From: Sphingomonas sp. Leaf32
GTDB taxonomy: Bacteria > Pseudomonadota > Alphaproteobacteria > Sphingomonadales > Sphingomonadaceae
Length of the DNA stretch: 64,000 bases
Assembly (NCBI RefSeq): GCF_001421765.1
Contig: NZ_LMLA01000009.1
Span: 186,001-250,000, forward strand
Reading direction: 5' to 3'
Part shown: in pieces, positions 63,882-64,000 of the stretch
How positions within the stretch are numbered: position 1 is the stretch's first letter
Layout: each line of letters starts with the position of its first letter
Notes under the pieces: generated by a model
What the model was told of the DNA's origin: nothing
What the model saw: the letters and a program-made list of their open reading frames with translations, nothing else
Databases searched by the model: none
Position numbers and translations under genes: made by a program

Positions 63882-64000
63882 GCCAGTATCTCCGTCAGCG
63901 CCGTCGCCAGCGCCTCGATATCTTCCTCGGTCACGGTTTCGGTGACCGCCACGACCAGCCCGTTGGCCAGCGCATCCTCGCCCGGATACAGCCGGCCGAG
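63878..64000 (-). CDS. gcvPA: glycine dehydrogenase subunit 1, C-terminal end (partial)
   Basis: The last 40 codons of a gene running off the window: LGRLYPGEDALANGLVVAVT, ETVTEEDIEALATALTEILA, stop. The sequence fits the C-terminus of GcvPA, whose gene normally precedes gcvPB. It overlaps gcvPB by 4 bp (ATGA). Confidence 0.88.
   Translation of the reverse strand, partial: LGRLYPGEDALANGLVVAVTETVTEEDIEALATALTEILA

Overview
The window is GC-rich, densely coded alphaproteobacterial chromosome. Two TonB-dependent receptors, a PHB depolymerase, an archaeal-type ProRS, split glycine decarboxylase genes and the recurring CACCCCGGACTTGT hairpin repeats all fit a sphingomonad (Sphingomonas or a close relative). 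That assignment is an inference from gene content; the window holds no rRNA.

Layout. 0.2-6.9 kb: a small unknown gene, then an amino-sugar/peptidoglycan-recycling operon (TonB receptor, Na+/solute symporter, MurQ etherase, GntR/UTRA regulator). 7.1-12.6 kb: a DUF1826 gene with a Zur-box-like palindrome at its start; a FAD monooxygenase; a desaturase overlapping a PhnD-like protein, preceded by two palindromes; and L-lactate dehydrogenase. 13-20.9 kb: a second TonB receptor, a frameshifted MFS transporter, an ArsB-like permease, a glutathione transferase and small unknown genes. 21.3-25.5 kb: the RNA-repair system rtcBA, divergent from its CARF-type sigma54 activator rtcR, with a clear -24/-12 promoter. 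25.5-28 kb: an ArsR/SDR pair and a membrane metallophosphoesterase.

28.7-47.2 kb is the most interesting part. A Pel-type exopolysaccharide locus is rearranged. PelA is split into a stand-alone GH114 hydrolase and a large RTX protein carrying the PelA-like deacetylase. PelB is split into a TPR gene and a beta-barrel gene. PelD ends after its GAF domain, and no PelC is visible. A convergent three-gene type I secretion system and a second, lipoprotein GH114 enzyme complete the block. The simplest model is that the deacetylase is exported by the T1SS and modifies the polymer outside the cell rather than in the periplasm.

47.6-64 kb is mostly housekeeping: tRNA-Gln, a PNPOx-family stress protein, PHB depolymerase, an ABC exporter, a soluble CBS chemoreceptor, a DUF389 protein, RNase R, DUF3597, ProRS, an EamA permease, an acyltransferase, gcvPB and the end of gcvPA.

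At least three families of dispersed inverted repeats sit between genes. One has MITE-like ends next to CTAG, and in places that CTAG supplies the stop codons of the flanking genes.
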